DNA from: Rhizophagus irregularis
Lineage: Eukaryota > Glomeromycota > Glomeromycetes > Glomerales > Glomeraceae
Reading direction: 5' to 3'
NCBI RefSeq assembly: GCF_026210795.1
Contig: NC_089440.1
Location: 1,116,001-1,180,000, forward strand
Length of the DNA: 64,000 bases
Shown here: positions 14,980 through 27,218 of the stretch, one piece after another
Position numbering within the stretch: position 1 is the first letter of the stretch
Layout of the letters: each line of letters begins with the position of its first letter
The notes under the pieces: model-generated
The model's database searches: none
Told to the model about the DNA's origin: nothing
Seen by the model: only the letters and a program-made list of their open reading frames with translations
Translations under genes and position numbers: made by a program

Positions 14980-17900
14980 TTAAGACGATCCAGCTGAGGC
15001 ATCTGCAGCTTCCATCTTGCGATACAAGTCGATTAATTTTTCTGCTCCGATTTCTCGAGGCCAAAAATACGTCACAAATTGCCACAAATTAAATTGCCAT
15101 CGAGGTTTCTCAGCAGCTAGCTTAGTGGAGAGGATTTCTCCAATTCTCGCACCAATAACTTTTAGCGACTCCCTGATAAGTCGAGCCTTCTCTTTTCCAG
15201 TATATTGACTCGACTCCTATAAGTATATAAAAAATCCAAGTTAATTTAGTTATTAAAAACGATGAATGAAAGAGAAAATTTACCTTCTTAAGCCACTGAA
15301 GATTATCCTTGACTGGGCGCAGAAGCTCTTTGCACTCTCTGTCATTTGGTGCTTGAGTGTCCTCTTCCCCCAAATTGACAGTCGGTTTTGCCACCTTCTT
15401 TCCCTTAGTGGGAGCGACATCACGAGAAGTGGACGGTCCTGCCTCATCCCCGCGAGAGCCAGAACGAATTCGAAGTCGTCTCTATTAAGTAAAACAATTC
15501 TTATAGTTAATTTTTTTATTAAGCTAAAATTCTTAAAACTTTTAAAATTACCCGCTCCTCTTCATCATCATCTATTTCCCGAACTACTTTCAGTAAATAT
15601 TCAGCCCTTCGGACGACCTTTGCCGTTAGAGCTGTCCGTTGGGCTCCTTCACCCTCGTCAATGGGGAGCTTATCCGTCAGACCCAAGTCCTTGTCTCCAC
15701 GAATAGCTTTCCAATTACCAAAACCGTGTTTATAAATTCCAGCTACAAGAGAATTATCCTCAGTTTGGTTCCAATCGGAAAACCAATTTGTGACAGGTTT
15801 CGTAGGTATTGTAATCCTAAATCTCACGGGATCTGCTATACCTTTTTTTTTTTAAAAAAAAAAGTGAATTACTAATTAAGATCCGACGAATGAATAAAAT
15901 ATTACCGGTATTTACCTCTCATTTTTTCGTGCAAACTTCTGAGGTCAGCAACGCGTTGAATTAGTGCACCTGCGTTAATTTTATCTACGTCGCGATATGT
16001 GGCTTGTATTGCTTTGCCACGAGGATTGGCAAGGTTAGCATCATTTGATCCCTCGTGGTCTTCAACAGCTTTTTTACACGTTAGATATAAATCATCATAG
16101 GCTGCAAGTAGCAGTTGCTGATCCTTTTCTTGTAAGCTAGCTTCGTCTACTACTTCTTCATAACGTTGATGGATATCACCAAACTTCATAATGCCTTTTA
16201 TCAAGGCTCGTATATCCTTCGGTGTCATTTCACGTGAGGAACTTGATGATGACACAGCAGTCTTTTGTCTTTTTGATGTTTTTATTAGCTCGTCATCGTC
16301 GTCTGAATCTTTATGTTTCCGGCTCGATTTTGATCTCTTTTGAATATTACGGTCGTCATCATGTTCAGATGATGAATGTTTGTAACGTTTACCGTTTGAT
16401 CTCTTTCCGTTCGTGTTATCACCTTTTTTTTTACGTGAACGTGATTTCTTCTTCACACGACCATCATCGGAGTCTGAGTTGGAATCACCTATGGCTTCAT
16501 CTCCTGAATGTTCATCACCTGAATCTACCTTTCGCTTATGCTTAGACTTTTTGGGACGAACTTCGTCGTCGTCATTCACCTTTTTCTTCTTTCGATTTTT
16601 TTGCTTCTTCTTACGATTAGCTTTTTTCTTTTGATGTTCCTCGTCATCTGAATCGATTAAATTAGTTCCATCTTGAATTATAGTTTTGCGCTTCGGTCCT
16701 TTATTGTCATACCCATCTAGCTCTTCGGATTGAGCAAGTTCTGCAGCGGCCTGTGCCATACGTTCTCTCTCTTCTTGAGGAATGATATCTTCCCAACTCA
16801 TATCACCATCACCAAAGTCAGCCACTTGGAATTGTTTTAAAAATTCTTCACCACCAAGACTACTGCTTGACTGATCTCCAACGGTATCGTGAGTTTCAGC
16901 TCGAGCCAATATATCATCTAAGTCAAGATCATCAAGTTTTTTAGCGCCCTCATCTTTGAACATATTTTGAGCACCAAACTTGAGAATTACTGACAATTCT
17001 TCCCGACTGAAATTATCTGAAGGTTTTGAACTCTTCGGATTCTTTTGTAAAATACTCTTCCCAGAAGTATCCATCTGTTTAATTATACAGTATTCGAGGA
17101 CCATCTTACGTTTGGCACGGTCGAGTACGCTTTCTTCAATTGTGTCCTTTGATACGAATCGATAGACATTCACGTGATTCTTTTGTCCAATACGATGTGC
17201 TCTGGCCATCGCTTGAAGATCGTTTTGTGGATTCCAGTCAGAATCGAAAATAATAACGGTATCTGCTGTATTAAGATTGATACCTAAACCACCAGCACGT
17301 GTCGACAGCAAAAAAACAAAATCTAGTGAATTTGGAGCGTTAAATTGTTCAATAGCCTTTTTACGAGCTTCTGATGGAACGCTTCCATCTAACCGTTGAT
17401 GCTGATAACCACGTAATTTAAGATAGTCTGTTAGAATATCCAACATTCGAACCATTTGAGAGAAAATCAGAACTCGGTGATTGGATTCTCTCAATCTTGT
17501 TAATAATTTATCCAAAAGTACCATCTTTCCACTGTTTGTAACAAGACCACGTAATTGATCTTCGTTACGGATTGTACGAGGTTCAGCATTTGGGAATAAG
17601 AATGGATGGTTACTTGCCTTCTTCAATTCGACTGCAATGTTCAAAAGACTCATTTGAGAAGAGCCAGTGACACCTTCATTCAAAACATCAAAATTTTTCG
17701 TAAGGATGTTCTTATAATAGTGCATTTGTAAGGGGGATAAACCAACTCTGAGGATCCTTTCAGTTTTCTGCGGTAATGACTTTTCAACATCCTTTTTAAG
17801 ACGTCTAAGCATATATGGTTCAAGACTTTTATGTAGTCTGCGGATCTTGGATTCTTGTTCTGCATCAGGTGCTTCAATATCAATTTCAGCAATAATCTCA

Positions 17901-20069
17901 TCAAAATCTGGCATCAAAAAATTTACTAACGAGCACAACTCTTTGACTGAATTTTGCAAAGGTGTTCCCGTTATTAATAAACGATTTGCAGTATTAAATG
18001 TTGATAATACTTCATGAAGCTGGGATTCACTATTTTTTAAGCGATGAGCTTCATCCACCGCCAAGTACTGCCATTTTATACTTCCGAGCTCTTGACGATC
18101 CTTTAAAATGAATTCGTATGTTGTCACTAGAGCGTTAAACTTTGGTCGTTTTATCCCTGAGGTTGAAGGACAAGAGAATTCATGCTCGCGGATAACTTCT
18201 CGACTCTGTGAATTTCCAGTATATATGATAACATTAAGGTCAGGTGCCCATGTCTGAAATTCATTTTGCCAAGATCCAATTGTTGATAAAGGTACAACAA
18301 CCAAAAAAGGTCCATATTGTTCCATTGAATGGTAGAGATATGAAAGGAACGAAATCGTTTGGACTGTTTTACCGAGACCCATCTGCGATCATAATATTAA
18401 ATGATTAAAAAAAATTACAATAATAGAAGTATGAAACAAATAAAAATTGATACCAAAAACCTATATGCACCTCATCAGCAAGTATACCGTTACAATTTTT
18501 AGACCATAAATGAGCAAGCCAATTCAATCCAGTAAGCTGAAAATCTCGAAGCTCACCCCCCACCAGATAACTAGGTTGTGATGTTAAAGGTTTAAATGAC
18601 GGTCGGTTCTTGCATATTCTGCTTTTGTGAGGAACCCGTGTGTTATTATTTCGATTATTGAAAGCAATGATGTCAGATTGAAAATCGTTCTTTATAATTT
18701 CATTTTCAGCTGATTCCCAAGTACAATCTTGGTAGGGAAGACGTTTGAACTTGCATAAATATTCGGTGGTTGAATTCTCGGGCGAGGTTTTCACTGCTAT
18801 GATTCGTTCGACAGTCTTATAATCTTTTAATATATCTCTGGCCATTTCCATCTTGACGTCAATTGTTTCTTTATCTTCTGGGCTTTCCAGCAATGCTCGC
18901 TGTTCAGCTAAGTAATTCTTGATATAGTTTTCCAATTTCTTAAATCCTTTTAAACCACGAAGATTTTCGTAAGTTTCCCACGTATTATGCAAATGACTCC
19001 AACCTTTCCATTTGATATAGAATTCCATATTTGTTTTTGGATCCGGTTGTTCATCATTTCCTTATTTTTTAAAAAAAATATTATAAATAAATTAACATGA
19101 AATTGTTACTAATTTATTATAACGATGGTAACATACCTATTCCTTCTATCTTCCTAACATCATGAATGCTTTCGATTACATTTTCGTCTAAATAACAATA
19201 AAGCACAAAGATATAAAACAAAACTATGTTAACATGGTTGAAAAATATAATCGTCTTCACCTTCTTCTAGTTGGGCGTATTCATCAATTTGTATATCATC
19301 CTCATAAGCTTCGAACCCAAGTCGTTTATCAATTTCGTCTTCGTTATAACTCGTGATTGTTCGGGCACGTCTGGAATATCGTTTTTCCATAACAAAGTCA
19401 TTAGCATCAAGGAATGTATTCTTTTTTTGTCTTGATGATGTTGATGTTGAAGTCTTCTTTGAGGAATGCCATTCTGGATCATCTGTGTCATTTGCGGACG
19501 AAGTGTCTTTATTCGTCTGAGATGATGAAGCGAAGATACTATCTTCATCGTTTGTATTAGAGGCAGAATTGTCCCAATCTATTAATAGAAAGATAAGAAG
19601 TTATGACTTGAAAAGAACGATCAAAGTTTATGACTAGCAAACAAAGAATGTGACTTGATTAATATGCGATATCTGAAATGCTTACTTTGAGATTTTGAAG
19701 TTTTTGATTTTTTCTTTGGTACAACTTTCTTGCCGGCCATTCCGATCTTCTTACGTTTTCTTGAAGTAGTAGAAGATCCAAGCTCATCACCATCAGTATC
19801 TTCTTCTGAGGAAGAAGGTAACTAAAATATATAATATGTAAGAATAAAGAACATTAATGAATGTTCTAAATAACAATAAACACATAAATAACATAAGTAT
19901 TCATCGCACTTTGTAACTGACGGCACGAGTAGTAGTAGCCGTGCGCCGAGATCTACGCAGGCCGTATAACTCAGGGTCGAGTCCCGCGAGTCCCATAAAT
20001 TCTGAACCTAAAGGAGAAATATTATAAAGAAATATGAAGAAATATAAGTTAGTAAAGAAACCAACTCAT
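14980..20069 (-). CDS. CHD1: Chromatin remodeller CHD1 (chromodomain helicase)
   Basis: ATP-dependent nucleosome-spacing enzyme acting in the nucleus during transcription elongation. Exons: tentative 20069-20066 (ATG A), 20007-19910, 19821-19686, 19578-19261, 19187-19137, 19060-18471, 18382-15916, 15835-15552, 15481-15284, 15216-14980; about 1460 aa. Domains in order: acidic/basic N-terminus with [10 protein letters not shown]; chromodomain 1 ([15 protein letters not shown]); chromodomain 2 ([10 protein letters not shown] to YQDCTWES); SNF2 ATPase with Walker A split by an intron (ILADE/MGLGKT, about residues 397-405) and DEAH about 509-512; C-terminal helicase lobe ending ARAHRIGQ; a Lys/Ser/Asp-rich linker ([17 protein letters not shown]); the SANT-SLIDE-like DNA-binding part ([14 protein letters not shown]); and the CHD1 helical C-terminal domain ([17 protein letters not shown]). 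The 5' end is uncertain: the ATG may instead be at 19996, and the second exon may end at 19922. Confidence 0.93.
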
Positions 20070-21696
20070 TTTGTCGACCGTTTTAAAAGATTCTAAATTT
20101 CTAACGTTCTAACAAAATGTTAGGTAAAGCAAAATATTGGAGATAAAAACAAGGGTATTTGCGCGCTTTAAAGAAAAAGAAGATGAAGCACACGTGTAAA
20201 ATCTTTAAAAGGGTCAAAATATAGATTTATAGAAGCAAATAATAGTAAAAAACACGATAAAAACAAAATTTTGAAGAGGTTGTGTCACATTTAGATCAGT
20301 AATCTTGAAGATGGTGACGAAGATGATCGAACAGGAAAAGAGGTAAGTGTTGAAAAGAAAGAAATATAAAATGTAATAAATAAAAACTAGTCACCATAGT
20401 GTGTAAAAAAAATTGTGGAAATTAAAAATATTCTCAAAAAAAAAATTCGAAAAATAGTTGTTTTGAAGTGGCATGATTAGAAAAAGGTAAAGTTAAAAAT
20501 AGATTAACGATTTTTGAAAAAAAAAATAAGGAAAAAGAAATGGATGAAAGGGATATAAAAAGAAAGGTATGGGTGGGATATAACTGGGTTATGTTTATTG
20601 AAGCTTATTACAGTAAACTACTTTACGTGGTATAATATTAATAATAAAACAAGTATAGAACAAAATTTTTGATCTCTCAGTGTATAAGTTTTTAATGAAT
20701 GAAACAGTAGGTCCAGAGTAGTGAGGCTTTATTCAGTCGTTTATATAGTTTCTTGATACATACCTGCCATCTTTGACGAGATTCAGAAGACAAAGAGTAT
20801 ATAAAGACTTTTAATTAAGCTTTTTGAGAGTTTAATTACTTTGTAATATATAGAGAGGTATTATTTGAGAACACTATGACGGTTGTGTGGTGATAACTGT
20901 CACGGTAAAAGAAATCTAAGGAAATCCTATTAGAATTTCAGATTGACAACCTATTTATTCAGGTTTCAAATTTCTGATTTTTTATCGGGTATGTTTTTTC
21001 ACTGGTATGATCCGCAGTGAATAATTTTCAATTTATTTTATTATGTTTTAAATGCCTCGAAGCACCTGCTGAAGTTATACTTTTTTCTTGCGAGCATGTC
21101 TTGTCTAATTGTTTATTATTTGTAATTTTTTCAAATAATTTTTCTCGAATCATTAACGACTATATTTTCGAATCTTCAATATAGCGAGTATATTAATTAA
21201 ACTCTTGTAATAATGAAGTTAAAACAACTTCTCTATTGCGCTTTACTAAAGATGAGCCAGGATGTGTACATGAGTGATAATCTATTAAACAGGATTATGA
21301 TTATGTATTTCATAATGTAGCCCAAAACATTCGGCCAAAGTTACGTTCGATTACTTTAAGGGTTGATAAAATGTTATTGGTTAAGTTTTACTAGTAAGTC
21401 TGACCGAAATATTTTTTTTTTGGATTTCAAACTTTCCCAGAACATTAGTTAGCCAACCCTTTTCAAATAATTGTTGGTTTGATTTATTACCTTTACTCTT
21501 ACAAAATTTCTTTCTTGAATAGCTGAACCCTTTCAAAAAACCATTTATCGTTATATTTCTGACTCTAAGTTGTCTCAACATATATTTCATTATACAGATA
21601 TTGTTACTGCTTATTACTTTCGCTTCAAGGTTACTGCTTTCTAGTAACCTATATTATCGTTAAAATAAAGATTTTCAACGAAAGTCCTTAACAGCA
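20070..21696. other. Divergent intergenic region, CHD1 / helical-domain gene
   Basis: About 1.6 kb separating two divergent nuclear-protein genes; it should hold both promoters and 5' UTRs. No convincing coding sequence. A plus-strand ATG at 20311 followed by a short open stretch and GTAAGT (20342) looks exon-like but has no supported continuation. No repeats recognised. Confidence 0.45.
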
Positions 21697-23904
21697 ATGT
21701 CAGGATTTTCAAAAAACCCAAATTCCATACACCAAAATAATCTAAAGTTCTTAGCAGATCTCAACAAACTAACTTCTAATAGGGTCAAAGAACTGAAAAA
21801 TCGATTTCCAAATGGCCCTAATAAACATCTTTCTCGCGGAAGGTATTGTTTACGTTCAGATTACATACCTCAATTTGACGAGTGGACTTCGTTCACAGAA
21901 AGTCCACCATCACCACAGCCTTCACCACCTCCACAATATTGGACTAATCAGCAGTCGGCACAGCAACTTCGAGGGATCACACAACAACCGATAAATCACT
22001 CGCAAGGTTTCAACCAGCAGCCAGGACATTATCAGCGAGGGAACTCACAAATGCCGTCACATTCCCAAAGATTACCAGTAAATTCGCAGCAAAAAAGTAC
22101 CATACAAGCTACACGACAACAGACTGCTCCCAATACGAGTAATACTGGAGCAAACGGTCAAACCCCCGCACCACCAGAGAAGAAAGTCAATTTATCAGTT
22201 GCTAATATGCTTTTAAGCTTAGGATTAACCAATTCTTTCAATGACAAAGAGCTAAAGGTGCTTAAAGAACAAGGTCGATTACCAAAAGAGGAAGAACAAG
22301 GTCGCTTATCAAAAAAGAATGGTGAAACAAGCTCAGTTGCAAGGTAGTAGTAGTACTTATTTTTCGAACTATATATCACAAAGATGAATCAATATCATAC
22401 GTTTAAATAGTTTATAAATCATTTACGATTAGCAGTTGATTAATTAATATCTCAATTGCGTGAATCATTATTATAGGAGGAGTCAGTCGCAAGCAAACCA
22501 ACAACAACGACGACAAGAAGGAAAACAACCGGCAATAAAAAAACCCGTTCAAGAGAATATTACACTCTCAACCTTGACTAAATGTCAAAATTTACTTGAA
22601 GTAATTATTATTGGAAACATCGGTTTTCTATTTGAATGTATTGAATTTATTATGTAAATAAATCATTTTTATTTAAAAAAAAAATTATTAAAATAGACGT
22701 ACGAAAATATCAGGAAGAGCAGGAAAAGGCTCATCCTCCCTAAGGAGGAAGATATTAAGGTCCTCCACAAAAGAAACAAGGAAAAAGAAGTCGCTATGAA
22801 ACGACCACAAAAACGCCCGGCACTTAAGGGCAAAAGCAAAGAAAAAGCTGCGGATTTGGACGAGAATGTCGAAATCGCTAGCGTTAAAAAACAAGCACGA
22901 CCAGAACAATTTATAGTTGCTTTAAAGCATAGTGCAAAACGCAGCCGTGAAAATGATGACGTGATGGCATCTTCAAAATCAATGGCGTCAAAGAAAAGGA
23001 AGACAGAACATAACTCGGCCGTTCAAACAGTGTCTCGAACCGTGCAGGTTGAAGCAGAAACGAATACTCAAGAAGTCCAAACTGATCCATCTAATGTTGT
23101 ATCAGTCGCAGTGCAAACCGATTCTGATTTACCGTCTGCAAACGTTTCTTACTCTAACTCGTCCACAGAATCAACCTTGGCAAATGATGAAGTAATGAAA
23201 ATGGCTAATGAAGCTCACAAACGTTACGAAGATCTATTTACAAAAGCGACTAACTTAAAACGTCAAGGAGATCATAACGAAAATCCAAGTGATTACGCCG
23301 AGGCAGCATGTTATTATGCTGATGCATTCTATGAACAATTAATCGCTGCATCACTCGGACATAATGAAAATGTTGTAAATCCCGCTGGATTTATGAGTCA
23401 CGTCATTAATAGGTTCGATAAAGACAAGAAAATCCAAGCGGCTTTCTGGGGCTTAAGGGCCCTAATAACAAGAAGATATTTCATTTTTGAAGATAAAAGA
23501 GTTCGTCCAATATTTAAAGATACCATTATACGTTATAATGAACTGATCGAGAAAACCGGAAGATTATCCGAACAAACTCTCGCATATAAACGTGAACATT
23601 ATAATAAGTAAGCTTTAAATTTTTACGGTTTTTTGATATTAAATTATTATTTATGCTTTTTCTTTTCTTTGTTAGGGCTCTTAGCGATTCACATAAAGTT
23701 GAAGACTTAGTAAATGAATTTACTAAGTATTGGGAAAAAACAAATATGTATAAGCAACTTGGATTCAATTTAGAATCCGATATTAGAGTTGCTGTTGATT
23801 ACATCAGAAATTTGCTAAAAGAATGGCGCAGAGATAATGACTCCAAAAATAAAGATATAAAGAAAAGTGCGTCTCAGCCAAAATCGAGATCGAACAGACA
23901 TTAA
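21697..23904 (+). CDS. Unrecognised protein: Q/P-rich N-terminus, basic linker, helical C-terminal domain
   Basis: Four exons join in phase: 21697-22343, 22477-22600, 22697-23607, 23676-23904, about 636 aa. Residues about 60-165 are Gln/Pro/Ser-rich. A short motif NLSVANMLLSLGLTNSFND precedes two near-repeats of KEQGRLPK/EEQGRLSK. A Lys/Arg-rich stretch (KRPQKRPALKGKSKEKAAD, SKKRKTEH) suggests nuclear localisation. Three VQTVS/VQTDP/VQTDS repeats follow. The last about 210 residues are predicted all-helical (AHKRYEDLFTKATNLKRQGD, YAEAACYYADAFYEQLIAA, WGLRALITRRYFIFEDKRV, YWEKTNMYKQLG). The order of helices and a YWE motif loosely recall the C-terminal homology domain of AF4/FMR2 (AFF) elongation factors; an MIT/TPR-like helical hairpin is an alternative. 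I cannot assign a function. Confidence 0.7.
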
Positions 23905-24829
23905 TTATGAAAATTTTGGTCATAATAATGAGATAATTCTTTAATGAGATTGTACATATATGTAAGAAATATTAGTTGGAATAAACAATTAATATTTTTT
24001 TTTTACCATTATTGGTATTATCTGCAAATTTAGGAATGTTTTTGGTGTTTGGGTGGGTAACACCTTATTGCATTTTTTTTATGCAATGAAAACAGATTTA
24101 TTTAATTGTAATTAATATTTTGTAGCATCAAAATGAAATTTTATTTGTTTATGTAAATATTTATTCTCTAGAGATTTATTATCAAACAAACAAAAAAAAA
24201 TTAAGCATTCAAGAAGTAGTGCTTAAATACATATTTTTTTTATTATAGCATAAAAATTTAAATTAATTATTCTTTTATATAAATAATTTGTAAATAGTCT
24301 TTTCCTGTTTAATAAAAAGTTACAGAGCATACAAAGCAAATTATATAGCATTAAAGCTATTTTTTATTTTGTAAATTATACAAATAATTTTTTCACTTTT
24401 AATGATAAGTATAATGTTTATTCCATATAAAGTAATGGATAATAAATTATAAATTAATTTATCAGTTATTATTTTTATATTATATTATTAGTAATAATCT
24501 AATTAAACTAATATTATTAATATAATAATTATATTTTATATTACAATACTAAATGTTGAAGCATATACTTTATATATAAAAAAATAAGAATAATACTAAT
24601 TAAATATTTTTTCTATTTATTTTTGAAAGTATTAAGCAATTTTAATTAGAAAAACTTCTATAATTTAAGCCATAATATTTATAAAAATATATATTATAAT
24701 AATAAATATATTAAGATTAAACTAATTTAATTATCTATTTTACATATTTTTTTTTCTAAAGAAGTATACTTATAGTAAAACTTCACATGTATAGTTATAT
24801 CAGAGAACAAAAACCATACAAAAAAAAAC
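23905..24829. other. AT-rich intergenic DNA, no feature seen
   Basis: 3' flank of the helical-domain gene followed by very AT-rich sequence. No open frame, terminal repeat or RNA gene can be supported. Confidence 0.5.
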
Positions 24830-25760
24830 AATCAAAACATTGATATAAAACATTTTATAATTAAAAGTAACAAAAAAAAAATGTGAAGAATTTCAAAGTT
24901 TTACCTTCAAAATTCTTTTTAGAAAGTATTTAAAATCTACAAAAAAAAAATGTTAGAAAATGTTTTGCTAAATAAAAAAAAATATGAACGAATTTTAAAG
25001 GAATTTTACCTTCAAAATTCCATTTAAAAAGCCATAAAGCCAAAACCTATAAAAAATAAAAATTAAACATTAGTAAATATTTCATTAAATAAAAAAAAAA
25101 ATTTTTTAAAGTTTACTTTTAAAATGCTATCAAAAAATTAAATTAAAGTGTTAATCAATATTTTATTTAAATAAAAATAAAAAATAAATAGATTTATTAC
25201 TAAAATAAAATGAAAAACAATAAAGATAAAAAAAATTGAAATTTATCTTCAAAAATTGGTATCCTGAACCTATAAAAAAAAAGATAAAAATAAACATTAA
25301 TAAATGTTAAAATTTTCTACCTTCAATATGAAAGTCTGAAATTTGTTTTTCAGCTTTCTTTATCTAAAAAAAGAAGTACAAACAATAGTGAATATTTATT
25401 AAATAAAAAAAGAAAACTAAAAATTTGAAAGTTTTACTTTTAAAATTTCATTTTAAAGATATTTAAAAAGCCAAAAATCTATAAAAAATAAAACTGAAAT
25501 ATTAGCTAATATATATTGTTTAAACAGTATTTAAACAAAATATAAAAAAAAAATAGAATTTTGAAGTATTACCTTTAAAATTTTGTTTATTAGCTAAAAA
25601 CTTAAAAGAAGAATAAAAGAATATTAAATATAAAAATAAAAAAAATATAAATTTTATAACAAAAAGTTTGTTATGAAACTTATCACATTAAAATTTTAAG
25701 AATCTTAAAGTATCAAAACTTATAAATAAAAATAAAAAAATGGTAAAGACATTTTTTGAA
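24830..25760. repeat. A-rich tandem array with imperfect palindromes (array 1)
   Basis: Degenerate units of roughly 100-130 bp. Each has a palindrome such as AAAGTTTTACCTTCAAAATT, an A-rich spacer with a CTATAAAAAATAAAA-type word, and a second palindrome around AAACATTAGTAAATATTT. The same unit types recur at 53.2-53.6, 55.1-58.3, 59.5 and 62.5-62.9 kb. Confidence 0.7.
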
Positions 25761-25863
25761 AAATAAAAAAACATTAAAATTTCATAATGAAAATCATTAT
25801 ATTTGTAATAAGAAATTATATATTTCTTAATTGCTATAAATATTTTAAAATATTCATCCAATT

Positions 25864-27218
25864 AGTACTCTAAATGAGTCGATTTGAGTCAAGTTAAAAT
25901 TAAACTTAGTTTGACTTAGAAAAAATGAGTTAATTTGAGTCAAGTTTTAATATAAATCACACGATCATACCAAAGTATCATAGTAAATTTTATTTTTTAT
26001 TAATAAATTACAATTGAACTAAAATTCTAATAATTATCTAAATACAATATTAATTTCTTTCACTAAGAATCTTACTTTTACAATTACGTAAATCATGACT
26101 TTCTTGTTATTTCCATTATTATTATTTTCTGAAATATATTGTAACTCCAAATCAATAGTCATTTTTTGCTTCTTATTTTTACTTGCAATTTTACCTTCAC
26201 TCAAATATCGATTTGAAGGACGTCCACGCCTTCTTGAAGTTACTGGATTAGAACAAACAATATTAGATTCATCATTTCTTTAATGATTGTTACTATTCTC
26301 TTTATCAATAGTTTGGTCCTTTTGAAGTAATTCTTGCTGTTTTTCGTCTATAAACGTTTGAAATTTTAATAAACATTTCATTTTTTACATTTCTAATCAT
26401 GAGTTAGAATAAAGTTTGTAATTCTTATAATTATCTACACGAAAACTCTCCTTATGATCATTATAATCTGTATTATAAAACTGTGAAAAGCAAGAAAGTA
26501 TTAGTGATATTTAACAAAGAAATCCATACAATAATCTATATCCTAATTTACACCTTAATTCTTACCCTAATCCACACCCTAATCCACACCCTAATCCATA
26601 TTCTAATCCACACCCTAATCCATACCCTAATTCTTACCCTAATCCACACCCTAATCCATACCCTAATCCTTACCCTAATCCACACCCTAATCCATACCCT
26701 AATCCTTACCCTAATAATCCACATCTAATCCATACCCTAATCTATACTCTAATCCATACCCTAATCCACATCCTAATTCACATCCTAATTCTTATCCTAA
26801 TCCTTATCCTAATCTATACCCTGATCCTTACCCTAATCCTTACCTAAGTTTTCCGTTTAATTTTATGCTTTTTTTGCTCTATTGTTAAACCTTTCATTTC
26901 ATTTGGACTTAAATGATACTCAACTCTTGTTTTTTATAGGAAAATCCTTCTTGCAAAGCATATCATTTCAGATGACCTTCTAGTACTTCCCATGTCTGAA
27001 ACTTTGCACTTAAAACCAATATAATATGAAGTTCATTTTTCTCATCACTAGTAGTGGAATTTTCATTAACATATTCACAACAGTCTATTATTAAATATAT
27101 AACAAAAGAAAAGGAGGTAGGTTGACGAAAAGAAAAAAAATTAAAAAAGGCAATATAAAAAATTATCAAATCAATTCAGATCGACTCGAATTGGTCAAGT
27201 CAAATCAAATTAAGTACC
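25864..27218. mobile_element. Possible hAT-like non-autonomous element with subterminal GAGTCAAG repeats
   Basis: Left end TAGTACTCTAAATGAGTC and right end (reverse complement) GGTACTTAATTTGATTTGAC are related, with several GAGTCAAGTT-type words just inside each end. Similar ends recur near 32560-32690. No target duplication could be matched, so the boundaries are tentative. The interior holds the 12-bp minisatellite. Confidence 0.35.
26540..26850. repeat. 12-bp telomere-like minisatellite
   Basis: About 25 units of the 12-mer CCATACCCTAAT with variants CCACACCCTAAT and CCTTACCCTAAT, often in that order, giving a 36-bp higher-order period. Each unit contains CCCTAA. Because 12 is a multiple of 3, the array gives open frames (LIHT repeats) that are not genes. 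Units become more diverged towards the right edge. Confidence 0.93.

Noticed and set aside
20311-20342. Plus-strand ATG stretch followed by GTAAGT, possible first exon of another gene
   Set aside because: No downstream exon in phase could be found in the following 1.3 kb; it may be a 5' UTR segment or chance.
21381-21590. 69-codon minus-strand open frame upstream of the helical-domain gene
   Set aside because: No family resemblance, no splice partners, and it lies in the expected promoter region.
26483-26728. Open frame coding LIHT repeats
   Set aside because: It is produced by the 12-bp minisatellite, whose unit length is a multiple of three. No start context, splice signals or conserved domain.
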